Notes: a model not told the origin generated them from the letters alone. DNA of 64,000 nt from Monomorium pharaonis (GCF_013373865.1 NC_050472.1:5699276-5763275); one strand, 5' to 3'. Counted from the first letter of the stretch, positions 1 to 11,120 are shown. Translations and numbers: made by a program.

Positions 1-3000
1 CCTACCAATGTCGTTGGTCACCCAAGTAGCCAATTAAAATCTCTTTGGCGTCTTTTTCAGAAGCACGACACGAGGGGGGACGGGCTAATGAATTCTGGCA
101 GAGGGTGTCGGGCCGTAAATCCCTCGGTTTGCAGCGCGTATACGACGAGACATCGAGGATAACTCGAGCGGATAGAAGAGCATGGAAGGAGGGGAGGGCG
201 AGAATGACGAGACGGGGACGAGAAAGTCGAGGCACCGCCGGATTCCTAGTGCACGATGTATCCGACGGGTGACGGGGATCGATGCTTCCTGTCTGCTCTA
301 GAGCCCCGGCCTCTTTACGAGATATGCGCTACTGCTGCAGCTTGAGCGAAACGAAATTTTTAAAAGCGTCGATCGAAGATCAAAGGCGATCGCGTAATGC
401 CGACATTTGATTGCTCGTCATCGTGACGAACGGGTGACAGGTACAAAGGGATCGGCGCAATCCCACGGTGATTGGCTTCTATCCACTGATGATTGAATCA
501 ATGGAAATATAAAAATTTTCGAAAGGAAACTTCGGGCAAATCGCCAAATTTGTCGGGCACAATTAATGAAAATACGTGTTTAATATAATAATTCGAGACC
601 GTTTGGACAATTGAAAGATAATTATTTCCAGTCAATTTGTTATTAGTCGTTTCATTAAATATTTCATCAAATTGAAAATGTATATTTTTCTTATCAAATC
701 TGTTAGTAAAAACTGTGTTTATGAAGGGAATTCAATCTATAAATTTCTCTCTTATTAAATGACTTATGAAATGCACTAAACTTTTTTACTTTTATATCCG
801 TAGAGCTTAACCGAAATCGAATATTTAATCGTATAAAGCACACGAAAATAATCTAGGATTAATTCAGAGAAGGCAATTTCGATTGTCTCCTTTCAATTCA
901 ATCAGCTCTGAAACGGGCATTAAATCCAACAAGCTTAAACAACTGCGAGAGGAATATTCCATCTTCGACGCGACAGGAGGAAGGATCGATGTCTCCCTCT
1001 CAGAAAAGGGAGATCCACGCCTAACGTGGATCGCCCCGGCCGCGTATTAACTTGAACCTTACCTCGTCAATACGAGCCTCCTCCGTCGCGGGAACAACGA
1101 GAATTGGAAATGGGGTGTTAAAGGAGAAGGGGAGGACACGGGACGAGGGTGGATTTATGGAAATTCGGCGACCCGGTCAAAAGGGCGCCGTGGCTCGTCC
1201 GTATAGGAAAGGTTTTTCTACCCCTTCTGCTCCCCTCCCACCTCTCCCCGCCCACCGTCGCCCCCTTCGGTAAAAAACATCGATAGCACCGAGAGAGCTG
1301 ATACCAACGCGATCTTTGATCTCGCGCTGGAGCAGGGTGTGGGTCGTCACCGCGCGAACAGATCGGAACTATTGTTCTCCGTCGAGTACACACCTCGCTC
1401 GAGATAATCTCCATTCAGTTTTAAGCGAGACAACGAAAGAGAGGGAGAAGAGAGAGAGAGAGAGAGATCAAAGGCGCGTTTGTTTTCGACAAGAACGAGT
1501 TATCGCGGCAAGACCTGTTTAGAACGTGATGGACCCCGCGCCGTGGAAGTGGAACTCACGTCGTGGTTAGCAGTCGAGAGATAACGGATGATCGTGATAA
1601 AGCAAGAGGCCGGTAATTAAGATCGCTCCCCGAGGCGTGTACTTGTCGATAATTTACTCGTTAATCGGTACCGGCAGTTTTTGCAGCCACCGACGCCATA
1701 GTCCGCCGAACGCTTCGTTTATCTTTCGACTAGTAATTTTCCCGAAGCTTGATTGTTATATACTTTCGATTAAACAGGGTACACACTTTACACACAATAT
1801 TACTACCTTGATGAACGTTACATCAAGCGTAATTTTGCCTGCCGACGAGACAGGAAGAAAAGGAGGGGGGATTTTTCGTGCAACAAATGTGGTTTTATCA
1901 TTAATACGTAATAGAAATCGGCGGCTTCGCGATATTAGATTGCGATAACAATGGCGGGCTCGTCCATCACCGAGAAATACTGAAAAGCCTGTACGTGTCC
2001 CCATAAATGTTTATTAACAATAATTACGGTACGCCCTCTCGTCCTGCTTAACGTCCTGAAGGATTGCTGGACGGCCCGGTAGTAACCAGCGGATATCTGC
2101 TGCTTTTTACACGTCACCGGGGAGACGCCTAACGAGGAAATATCGTCAGGCAGATGTGGACGATTCAGCGGGACCTGCAGGACATATTTCGTCCTGTCGC
2201 TTCCGTCTGTTCCGCGTGTGCCGTTATGTCATTCTACGTGTTTCAATTACGCCAACGCAAAATTTTATATATATATATATATCGCGCTTTTGTTTAGTTA
2301 GCGTTACCATGTGACATCGGATTCGGCGACATTATTGCATTAACATGCTATACGTTACAATATTTGGAGAAGTAAATGAGTTATGAAAGGTACTCGTATA
2401 CATGTCATTATAGGCATCACGGTATTTTAAACAGGTCGGTTTTGATCCCTCGGCGTGGCCGTGACGTCAATTTATATTTAACTCACTCGTCGTTTAACAT
2501 TTACGCCCGAACGAACGATTTTGTATTCATATTATTAGCGCTAACGAGGTTAATCTCCTGCGCAACATCGACAGCCTGGAACCAAACGATCGGCATACCT
2601 TTACGCCGTGGCTAATCGGAGATAATGATTGTATTATAACGCGTGCTCGTTTGTTTCGCAAACCGACCGAAACCGAGCGCTCGAGATCGCGCTGATCGAT
2701 TGCGAATTGCGATCGGCACGCGGCAGCTCGAGAAACCGCGTTGAAAATAGGTGCTAAGTGCGACCTGCAACAGGTTCCCGACTTCCTGCAGTCCACGCGG
2801 GGTGTCGCAAAACTAATGGCAACATTGCCTTCGTACGCGAATTTTTTTCGATTAATCTCGATTCGATCGGCTTCTCCCCCCCCCCCTCCACCTAACGGCG
2901 TTATTAAGATACGAATTCCAATACTGACTAAAGTTACTAACAGCGAAGAGATCTTTTACATCTCTTCGAGTGTTTGCACTTTACTTTAGTAAAATTTAAA

Positions 3001-3124
3001 GATGAGAGTGTATAACTCGATCAATAAAATATTTAATGTCGGGAAGCGTCGATTAAAAGTTTGTAAAGACGTCTCATTCGCTCTTGGACACTTTGCGCAT
3101 AATACGAAGCGCTTGAAAAACGGG
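1..3124. other. Non-coding flank, no gene recognised
   Basis: This stretch mixes CpG-rich DNA (about 1-480 and 960-1600) with AT-rich DNA (about 500-900). The open frames are short, overlap on both strands, and show no recognisable domain or credible splice context. Small features are a (TA)n tract near 2269-2281, a GA run near 1454-1468 and an 11-base C run at about 2876-2886. I read it as intergenic or intronic sequence. Confidence 0.6.
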
Positions 3125-3134
3125 TTTTTCATCG
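3125..3134. repeat. Left target-site duplication of the foldback element
   Basis: The 10-mer TTTTTCATCG lies immediately before the left end of the foldback element and is repeated exactly at 6325-6334. A perfect 10-bp duplication at both outer edges is what transposase-mediated insertion leaves. Ten bases is close to the 9-11 bp typical of Mutator-like elements, while hAT elements normally make 8 bp and Tc1/mariner elements make TA. Confidence 0.85.
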
Positions 3135-3293
3135 TCTGTGTGAAGTTAGCACCGCATCTTTCAAAATTGTAAGTTTTATCAAGAGTACTATTTGCACCCC
3201 AAAGAGTACTAGAGTTCCTGATAGGTATTAGCAAGAGTACCGCCGAAATATTTAGAGAAATTGCAATTTGAAAATATGAGGTGCTAACTTCCC
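3135..3293 (+). repeat. Left terminal module, itself an inverted repeat
   Basis: The outer sequence GAAGTTAGCACCGCATCTTT is found again, inverted and diverged, about 125 bp inward as GAGGTGCTAACTTCCC. The outer 155 bp can therefore fold into its own hairpin inside the larger foldback. An open frame on the minus strand across this module and its mirror copy at the right end gives the same 55-residue peptide. That reflects arm identity and is not evidence for a protein. Confidence 0.75.
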
Positions 3294-3295
3294 GT

Positions 3296-3700
3296 GGCAC
3301 CGCAACATGAAAAATATATTGTTTTAAAGATCCTATCTTAAAGTACTCGAAAAGTACTACAGTTCCTGATACATTTTAACAATAGTACCAACCGCCAAAT
3401 ATTATAAAAAAATTATTGAAATTTGGAGATGGCACCGCAAAATGAAAAAAATATTGTTTTAATGATCCCATCTTAAAGTACTCAAAAAGTACTAGAGTTC
3501 CTGATACATTTTAACAATAGTACCAACCGCCAAATGTTTTTAAAAAATTATTGAAATTTGGGGATGGCACCGCAAAATTAAAAAATCATTCTTTTAATGA
3601 TCCTATCTTAAAGTACTCGAAAAGTACTAGAGTTCCTAATATATTTTAATAATAGTACCAACTAATAAATACTGAAAAAAAAAAATTTTTTAAGATTACA
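3296..3700 (+). repeat. Three 135-bp subterminal repeats, left arm
   Basis: The landmark GGCACCGCAA occurs at 3296, 3431 and 3566, an exact 135-bp spacing. Each unit also carries a pair of AGTACT motifs and the phrase GTTCCTGATACATTTTAA (changed in the third). The third unit diverges into an A-rich stretch that leads to the 147-bp array. The same three units occur inverted in the right arm. Confidence 0.85.
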
Positions 3701-3719
3701 GCCTATCTTTTATAAAAGT

Positions 3720-5176
3720 GGCCGTAACTCCTTTGCCTTTAATTTCACAGCTTTGTGCCTTAATAACTTTCGAAAGTACTCGCTGGGGTGCCAAAAGTAC
3801 TCCAATCAAAACCCGGAAATTGTAAAAAAATTTTATCTCTTTAAGGGACTGACTGTATCTAAAAGTGGCCGTAACTTTTTTGCGTCAAGTTTCACAGCTT
3901 TGTGCCTTAATAACTTTTGAAAGTACTCGCTGGGGTGCCAAAAGTACTCCAATCAAAACCCGGAAATTGTAAAAAAATTTCACCTCTCTGGAGGACTGAC
4001 TGTATCTAAAAGTGACCGTAACTCCTTTGCGTCAAGTTTCACAGCTTTGTGCCTTAATGACTTTCGAAAGTACTCGCTGGGGTGCCAAAAGTACTCCAAT
4101 CAAAACCCGGAAATTGTAAAAAAATTTTATCTCTCTAAGGGACGGACTGTATCTAAAAGTGGCCGTAACTCCTTTGCGTCAAGTTTCACAGCTTTGTGCC
4201 TTAATAACTTTTGAAAGTACTCGCTGGGGTGCCAAAAGTACTCCAATCAAAACCCGGAAATTGTAAAAAAATTTCACCTCTCTGGAGGACTGACTGTATC
4301 TAAAAGTGACCGTAACTCCTTTGCGTCAAGTTTCACAGCTTTGTGCCTTAATGACTTTCGAAAGTACTCGCTCGGGTGCCAAAAGTACTCGCTGGGGTGC
4401 CAAAAGTACTCCAATCAAAACCCGGAAATTGTAAAAAAATTTTATCTCTCTAAGGGACTGACTGTATCTAAAAGTGGCCGTAACTCCTTTGCGTCAAGTT
4501 TCACAGCTTTGTGCCTTAATAACTTTCGAAAGTACTCGCTGGGGTGCCAAAAGTACTCCAATCAAAACCCGGAAATTGTAAAAAAATTTTATCTCTTTAA
4601 GGGACTGACTGTATCTAAAAGTGGCCGTAACTTTTTTGCGTCAAGTTTCACAGCTTTGTGCCTTAATAACTTTTGAAAGTACTCGCTGGGGTGCCAAAAG
4701 TACTCCAATTAAAACCCGGAAATTGTAAAAAAATTTTATCTCTTTAAGGGACTGACTGTATCTAAAAGTGGCTGTAACTTTTTTGCGTCAAGTTTCACAG
4801 CTTTGTGCCTTAATAACTTTTGAAAGTACTCGCTGGGGTGCCAAAAGTACTCCAATCAAAACCCGGAAATTGTAAAAAAATTTCACCTCTCTGGAGGACT
4901 GACTGTATCTAAAAGTGACCGTAACTCCTTTGCGTCAAGTTTCACAGCTTTGTGCCTTAATAACTTTTGAAAGTACTCGCTGGGGTGCCAAAAGTACTCT
5001 AATCAAAACCCGGAAATTGTAAAAAAATTTCACCTCTCTGGAGAACTGACTGTATCTAAAAGTGACCGTAACTCCTTTGCGTCAAGTTTCACAGCTTTGT
5101 GCCTTAATGACTTTCGAAAGTACTCGCTGGGGTGCCAAAAGTACTCCAATCAAAACTTGGAAATTGTAAAAAAATT
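3720..5176 (+). repeat. Ten-copy tandem array with an exact 147-bp period
   Basis: The landmark CGCTGGGGTGCC starts at 3781, 3928, 4075, 4222, 4390, 4537, 4684, 4831, 4978 and 5125. All steps are 147 bp except one 168-bp step, explained by a 21-bp internal duplication (a variant CGCTCGGGTGCC at 4369). Two unit types can be distinguished by TTATCTCT versus CACCTCTCT after the poly-A stretch. They run A B A B A A A B B, and the unit starting at 3928 recurs almost unchanged at 4222, a dimer-like higher-order copy. Because 147 is a multiple of three, one 49-residue frame stays open through some units. Other units carry an in-frame TGA where TTTCGAAAG has become TTTTGAAAG, so I do not call a protein. 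Confidence 0.93.
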
Positions 5177-5340
5177 TATATATATATACATAAATACAAG
5201 TTTTTGGAAAAAATAGATTGATATATAACGTACAATTTGCCGGCCTTTTAAAGGTTGAGGTACAAAGCTATAAAATCAAAAACAAAAAAGTTACGGTCAC
5301 TTTTAATTATGTTAAGTCCTCAAAAGAGAAACAATTTTTT
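5177..5340. other. AT-rich core spacer of the foldback element
   Basis: This is the non-palindromic centre between the direct and the inverted 147-bp arrays. It begins with a TA-rich stretch and merges on its right side into a degenerate inverted repeat unit (AAGTTACGGTCACTTTT resembles the complement of the unit's GTGACCGTAACTCC phrase). No coding signal is seen. Confidence 0.6.
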
Positions 5341-5745
5341 CACAATTTCCGGGTTCTGACTAAAGTACTTTTGGCACCCCAGCGAGTACTTTTGAAAGTT
5401 ATTAAGGCACAAAACTGTGAAACTTGACGCAAAGGAGTTACGGCCACTTTTAGATACAGTCAGTCCTCCAGAGAGGTGAAATTTTTTTACAATTTCCGGG
5501 TTTTGATTGGAGTACTTTTGGCACCCCAGCGAGTACTTTCGAAAGTTATTAAGGCACAAAGCTGTGAAACTTGACGCAAAGGAGTTACGGTCACTTTTAG
5601 ATACAGTTAGTCCTCCAGAGAGGTGAAATTTTTTTACAATTTCCGGGTTTTGATTGAAGTACTTTTGGCACCCCAGCGAGTACTTTCGAAAGTTATTAAG
5701 GCACAAAGCTGTGAAATTAAAGGCAAAGGAGTTACGGCCACTTTT
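5341..5745 (-). repeat. Three inverted copies of the 147-bp repeat
   Basis: The complement landmark GGCACCCCAGCG starts at 5373, 5520 and 5667, again an exact 147-bp step. The units read in the opposite direction to the left array, so the element folds back through them. The asymmetry of ten versus three copies indicates that the array expanded or contracted on one side after the inverted structure formed. Confidence 0.92.
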
Positions 5746-6324
5746 ATGAAAGATAGGCTGTAATCTTAAAAAAATTTTTTTTTCAGTATTTATTAGTTGG
5801 TACTATTATTAAAATATATCAGGAACTCTAGTACTTTTCGAGTACTTTAAGATAGGATCATTAAAAGAATGATTTTTTAATTTTGCGGTGCCATCCCCAA
5901 ATTTCAATAATTTTTTAAAAACATTTGGCGGTTGGTACTATTGTTAAAATGTATCAGGAACTCTAGTACTTTTTGAGTACTTTAAGATGGGATCATTAAA
6001 ACAATATTTTTTTCATTTTGCGGTGCCATCTCCAAATTTCACCAATTTTTTTATAATATTTGGCGGTTGGTACTATTGTTAAAATGTATCAGGAACTGTA
6101 GTACTTTTCGAGTACTTTAAGATAGGATCTTTAAAACAATATATTTTTCATGTTGCGGTGCCACGGGAAGTTAGCACCTCATATTTTCAAATTGCAATTT
6201 CTCTAAATATTTCGGCGGTACTCTTGCTAATACCTATCAGGAACTCTAGTACTCTTTGGGGTGCAAATAGTACTCTTGATAAAACTTACAATTTTGAAAG
6301 ATGCGGTGCTAACTTCACACAGGC
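5746..6324 (-). repeat. Right arm: three 135-bp repeats and terminal module
   Basis: The landmark GGTGCC occurs at 5887, 6022 and 6157 with the same 135-bp spacing as on the left. The terminal 165 bp match the left end base for base over the stretch I compared. A visible difference between arms is GGTGAAATT against ATTGAAATT in the outer 135-bp unit. Confidence 0.88.
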
Positions 6325-6334
6325 TTTTTCATCG
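6325..6334. repeat. Right target-site duplication of the foldback element
   Basis: This is an exact second copy of TTTTTCATCG, directly after the element's right end GGTGCTAACTTCACACAGGC. Confidence 0.85.
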
Positions 6335-6655
6335 ACCGTGAAAAGGAAAGACTCACGTCACTTTCTTGCAGCCCTCGTCTCGCCATTTGAGGAGAGCGAC
6401 ACTTCCGATTTGGCGAGGCTCCCGCCGCGTCTCGCGTTCCTCCAAGAAAATACTCGCGATCGGCTGAATGAGCGCCAGAAAAGGCAACTAATTACCCGGA
6501 TTAGGTGGACTTTACGTCACTCTTGGATATTTACTTGCCATGTGAAATTTTAATGATTATTTCACGACGGGAAAATCAGAGTAGTAAAAAGAGTAATAAA
6601 AAATGTAATAAAGTAGCAAAAGAATAAGCACTGTAAGTTATGAAAAGAATATAAA
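6335..6655. other. Non-coding spacer
   Basis: An open frame runs out of the right arm to about 6553, but it begins inside the element and has no splice support. I see no other feature. Confidence 0.5.
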
Positions 6656-6738
6656 TGATTCGCGTGAATTAATTTTAAATTCAACTTTTACAATATTTTA
6701 TTGAAACTTGAATTTAAGATTAATTCACGTGAATCACG
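6656..6738. repeat. Short hairpin with arms of about 30 bp
   Basis: ATGATTCGCGTGAATTAATT at the left pairs with the complementary AATTCACGTGAATCACGT at the right, around a loop of about 20 bases. The pairing continues through TTAAATTCAA. It could be a tiny MITE remnant or a structured RNA. No flanking duplication is clear. Confidence 0.6.
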
Positions 6739-7868
6739 TATACATGTATCAGCTCCACAATATTGCCTGGCTCATGAAATATCAATGAGCAGTACTCCGG
6801 GATAGCTGGATTTATCGTACACAGAGAAGCTTCCTGCAAAACGGCATGCCGGGCTCTTTATTTTTACCGCCAAGATTACGCTAAGCATTCGTTTCCGTAA
6901 TTATGCAGTTTGCGGTTTGGGGTCGACGACTAACAATACGACCGCAAGAGTAATCCTGCAATTATCGTGTAATACCGCTGATAGATTGCGTCACGAGCGA
7001 CCGGCGCCGCTCTCCATGAATCTCACGCTCGGAAATTTTCAGCGACACGCGATACAGCGCGCGCGCGCGCGCGCGCGTTGTTGCGCGGTAATAACGGCTT
7101 CGCAGTTTCACGGACGGGAATTTTTGGCAAACAGTCGGAAACAGCCTCGTTTGCATCGATTATGTGCAGTAACGCCGGAGATCCGAGGGAGAGAGCAGAG
7201 GGGGCACGAGCGGGGCTTCAATTCGGGTTTACGATCCTGCTAATATCGGCAAGGGGTCCGAAACCTCAAAGGGCCGAGTAATTACGTCTGTTGCTGCCAA
7301 ACTGTATACCGGCCGTTATATTCGAGTGGACGCCAAAGTGCTCGAAACGCATTCCCGTCCCGTAATTGCAAAAAGGGCGGCCAGAAATTTGCCCGGGAAA
7401 ACACGTATCTTTGGTTTTCCAGTACGTTCGGCCGTTACGAGGGTTTTATTAATAAACTCGAAACCCTTCCTCCCGCTGCGAAAGAGCCAAGATAATGAAT
7501 GAAAATTGAACAATTAGAAAAACAAAGATCTCGGTCTATCGTTGTGTCAAGCTAATCAATTAAAGAGTTTCAATGTTGAAAAATTCAGTTTGTTAAGGAA
7601 AATGTGCGCGAAAGAAACTGGCACGTGTAAAAATATATATCCCTATTTCGTTTGTGAATCTCGCCATTCCGCTGGCCCGGCCGTCCATTTAATAAGCGGG
7701 ATAACTCTCCCGGCTGTTTGACTAATATCCCCATTAATGGATAATGAAAATTTCTAGTTTGCGCGCGTATACTCACGTTAACCGCGTGCATTAACATTCG
7801 CCGAACGGAGCGAAACGCCGCTCGCACGTTTCCACGCCAGCTAAGCCAGGTCTCGCGTAGTCGTACTC
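6739..7868. other. CpG-rich non-coding stretch with (GC)n tract
   Basis: A (GC)n dinucleotide run lies at about 7057-7078, a potential Z-DNA-forming tract. Open frames on both strands overlap it and look like chance frames. The sequence shifts back to AT-rich from 7500. Confidence 0.6.
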
Positions 7869-7912
<44 letters not shown>

Positions 7913-7930
7913 ATATATAATATATATATG
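7869..7930. repeat. (TA)n microsatellite
   Basis: About 20 uninterrupted TA units are followed by a GTGTATATATAA interruption and more TA units. Confidence 0.95.
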
Positions 7931-10900
7931 AGCTATTATTAGCCGACCACCTGTGCGACCCGAGGCAGTTGCTCTCTCACAATCGGCTACATACGTCTTG
8001 GGTCTCTCCAGGGTCGTATCGATCCCGAGATGGCACCCGGCGCTACCTCCGCGATCGGCTATCTACACGATACATACCGGTTTCCAGGAAACGAGACGGG
8101 CCAATTAACAGCCGCCGTTCGCACGTACGTGTTTGCCACTCCTGTCGCGAAATGGATCGGAAATGATGACTGGATGTGTACAGAGAGCGTAGCAGGATGT
8201 TATTAATATCCTAAGGGAATATGAATGTTCCTCAATGCGTGAAATATATTTAGCGCGACTCCGCGGAAAATCAGAGACGAGGAAGATAACGTGTAGATAA
8301 CGTAAAATAAGATTTCTCGTTTCCACGGAAACGCGTTGATCGTCGGAGTACACGTTAAAAAAATAAAAGAGAGAATAAACCTACAAGAGAGTTTACTTTA
8401 CATTTTATAAGATCTTAACGCGGAATAAACGAAAGATATTTTTTAGTTTTCTCACGACAGGGATATTATTTATGAGACTCGCGGCGATAATAACAAAACG
8501 ATTACACCTTTCCGGTGTTAGCTAATCCGACATCCTACCTCCGTGTAGAAAGCCTTCGTCCTTTCATCCCGATTAATTTCCAAAACTTTCATTCGAGCGG
8601 CTGCTTTTCACGGGATATTAGCCCAGATCACAAGCCGCTGCACTAAGTATGATAAATGGCACTTCGTCGGTCGGACATCCACGCACCCCTGAGGCCACGA
8701 ATTTCATCAATAATCGCCGCATCCGGGCTTCCAGTCGCTAAGACTCTTTGTACCGTTTGATAATTATGGGATGCGACTCGAGAAAAAAAATCGGGAAAAA
8801 AGATTTTTTTTTAACCCTGCGCATTTTTAATTGGTACGCAATTCTTTACTCGATTATTTCTTGCGCAGCAGCCCGCTGTTGACGCATATGTAACGAACAG
8901 ATCAGAAAACGGGATAGCAAATTAACGTCACTCACTCATTTGTATTTTTGCTGTTGAAATACCTGTATTATCTGTTTCACTGCACCTGTTTTACTTGCTG
9001 CGTACAATTTTCTCCTTAATATAAGTATATACGATAAGTTGTTAATGTTCACGACGAATAATACCGATGTCTATTCCACGCGGAATAATTAGACGCGTTA
9101 AGCAGCTGTTTTCTAAATAACAACGCCACCGGATGTACCGAGATTTGGGGGAGGCGGGTTTGCGCGCGTTCAAATTCCCCGGTGTAACGACGGATATGCA
9201 ACCGCGGCAACGCAATTCCGCCCGTAAAATCCGGCGCGCGTAACGCCGTTATTTCGGCCGGACCGAAATAATTGGAGGTAATTCTCCGCGCCGTTGTTTT
9301 TAATCGATCGCCCGACCGTACGCGCCGATTACATCCGGCGCGCGTATACGCGATTTAATTGTGAAATCCTCGCGATATCGCGACGTCTGTACGTGACGCC
9401 CTGTTTACCGAATCTGATAATAATAACAACAACAACAACAACAACTGTTGTATTCGCCGATGTCATTAACCGGGAAAATAGAAATAATCGGGCTGAATCG
9501 GTTAATGCGCGCGTTTCGGCCGTGAAAACAGATCTGATTAAAAAAAGAGACGCTTCGGCTCCCGTGGATCACGAAAACAAATTATATTGCATTCAATGCG
9601 GTACGCGCGAATTGTTTGCAATACAATAATATCACAAAGGACCCACCCTCGTGACGTTGAAGTGTTTTGCGGTATTGCGCGAGGCCGGGGTCTCGTGAAA
9701 ATTTATGCGCGCTATATGTGCAACGGGCTATTTTTAGCCCGGCCGTTATGTTGTACAATAGATAATTAAGATTCGTTCCTCGGGACCATATATTTTCCAC
9801 GCTTTCGTAAACGGTCTGATTATCTCGTATATACGGTTCCGCTCGTTACTCCGTACGGTGATCCTTAATCGCGATCGAAATCCGACTCGCCTTCTTCGAC
9901 TCGCACCGCGATTGTGACGTCATAATTAATTAAGTCACAATCTGTAATAAAGTGCGTGGTTGGGGAGATGACATAAGCCGATTACCGGCTAGGCAAGGTC
10001 ACCTGGTCTAACTCTGACATTTTCTCACGCTTTGTTTAAGCGACGGTAAAACCGATAAAATTATTCAACGACAACGAAAAACGTGTTAACTTTGCATTAA
10101 ATTTCTCTCTCACTCGAATGGAATTGAAGAGTGAAAGAACGTAGTAATTTCGCCACGCTTATGAGAAAGCTAAAATAAAAGTAGGAAAAGTAATTTCGCT
10201 CTTTTAAGAACCAAAAAACAAACACAGCGGAGAAAATATATACCCCGATAATAATCGTGATCGCAAATTCTTCCATTTTTTTCCAAGACAAATTTGTTTC
10301 CTCTAAACTTGGCGTTGTAACATTACGTTAATTACAGCTCGCGCTCTAAGAGCTGGTTGCCTGGTAGCTTGTCGGACGTCGTTAACTCTTTTCTCCATCT
10401 AGTAGTCGCGCTCGCTACGCGGCGATACGAAATGCGCCGACTGAATCGCTAATTAGCCAGGGCTATCGAGTCGCCGGCTATATGAGTCGAGTCGCGTCGA
10501 ACATTAACGAACGTTAAACGTGCGAACGTTTGAAAGTAAACGGCGCGAAGTATCCACGCGGAAATTATCATCCCGCGAGGAGACGAGTTTTCGGATCCGA
10601 TTCGACGCGGAACACTTTGATGTCCTCGGCGTTTACGAGTCGCGGATCCTGCAGGTGGTTAAAGGGTTATAAAGGTAAGGCATAACTATGCGTTACGACT
10701 CTGGGCATAGCAACGACGCGACCGGCGTGTCCGTGCGGCGCGCACGACTGCCACGTAAATGTCCGTCTTAAAGTTGATATTTCAGCACGTCCTTGAGTAG
10801 TTGGACGACACCTCTCGTCTCTACCTCGCGCGCAGCTTGTCTTGAGATCTACAATCTATTGTACGCGTCGGAGCAGAAGCGCGCGACGTATAAAATAAAC

Positions 10901-11120
10901 CGAATGAAATACATGCGGGCTTTTAATGCGCTCTTCTCCGTTGCTAATATGTCGCTTTGTTCCCGATCTTGCTGTATGCGTTTAGTTATTAATAGCAACG
11001 CTCCTCACCTTGAAATTAACATATATCGTTGATGACACGTTACTCTATTCAACACCTTAAACGCAGTTTTATATACGTGCATTAATCCTTCGCTTGAACA
11101 GAAATTATTTTCATAAATCA
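7931..11120. other. Non-coding region with scattered small motifs
   Basis: CpG-rich islets near 9120-9400 and 10330-10780 alternate with AT-rich DNA. An (AAC)n run lies at about 9424-9445. A GTAAGG donor-like site follows TTATAAAG near 10672, but no coding exon can be supported upstream of it. Open frames are short and on both strands. Confidence 0.55.
9910..9942. promoter_or_regulatory. Consensus CRE (TGACGTCA) inside a small hairpin
   Basis: The full palindromic cAMP-response element TGACGTCA is at 9915-9922. It overlaps the left arm of a 9-bp inverted repeat, GATTGTGAC ... GTCACAATC. CREB/ATF binding is known for this 8-mer. That this copy is used is only a guess, since a single 8-mer can occur by chance. 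Confidence 0.3.

Larger units (their letters stand above)
3135..6324. mobile_element. 3.19-kb foldback DNA transposon with internal 147-bp satellite
   Basis: The element starts TCTGTGTGAAGTTAGC and ends with the near-complement GCTAACTTCACACAGGC, flanked by a perfect 10-bp duplication. The two arms of about 590 bp are inverted copies differing at very few positions over the outer 300 bp, which suggests a young insertion or gene conversion. Reading inward, each arm has a terminal inverted-repeat hairpin of about 155 bp, three 135-bp repeats, then 147-bp repeats (ten on the left, three inverted on the right) around a short AT-rich core. No transposase-like frame is present, so it would be non-autonomous. 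The 10-bp duplication hints at Mutator-like mobilisation, but the class is inference. The motif AGTACT, often in pairs, recurs dozens of times throughout. Confidence 0.88.

Noticed and set aside
4341..4676. Open frame with a repeated 49-residue unit in the 147-bp array
   Set aside because: The frame stays open only because 147 is divisible by three. Neighbouring units carry in-frame TGA, and the whole lies in a foldback element.
5320..5706. Minus-strand 128-codon frame in the inverted 147-bp repeats
   Set aside because: It is the same repeat translation read from the inverted copies, with no independent evidence of coding.
6158..6553. 131-codon plus frame starting MPREVSTSYFQ, with a mirror copy at 2986-3300
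   Set aside because: The shared part is the inverted arm, so identity is expected. The remainder is ordinary flanking DNA and differs between the two frames.
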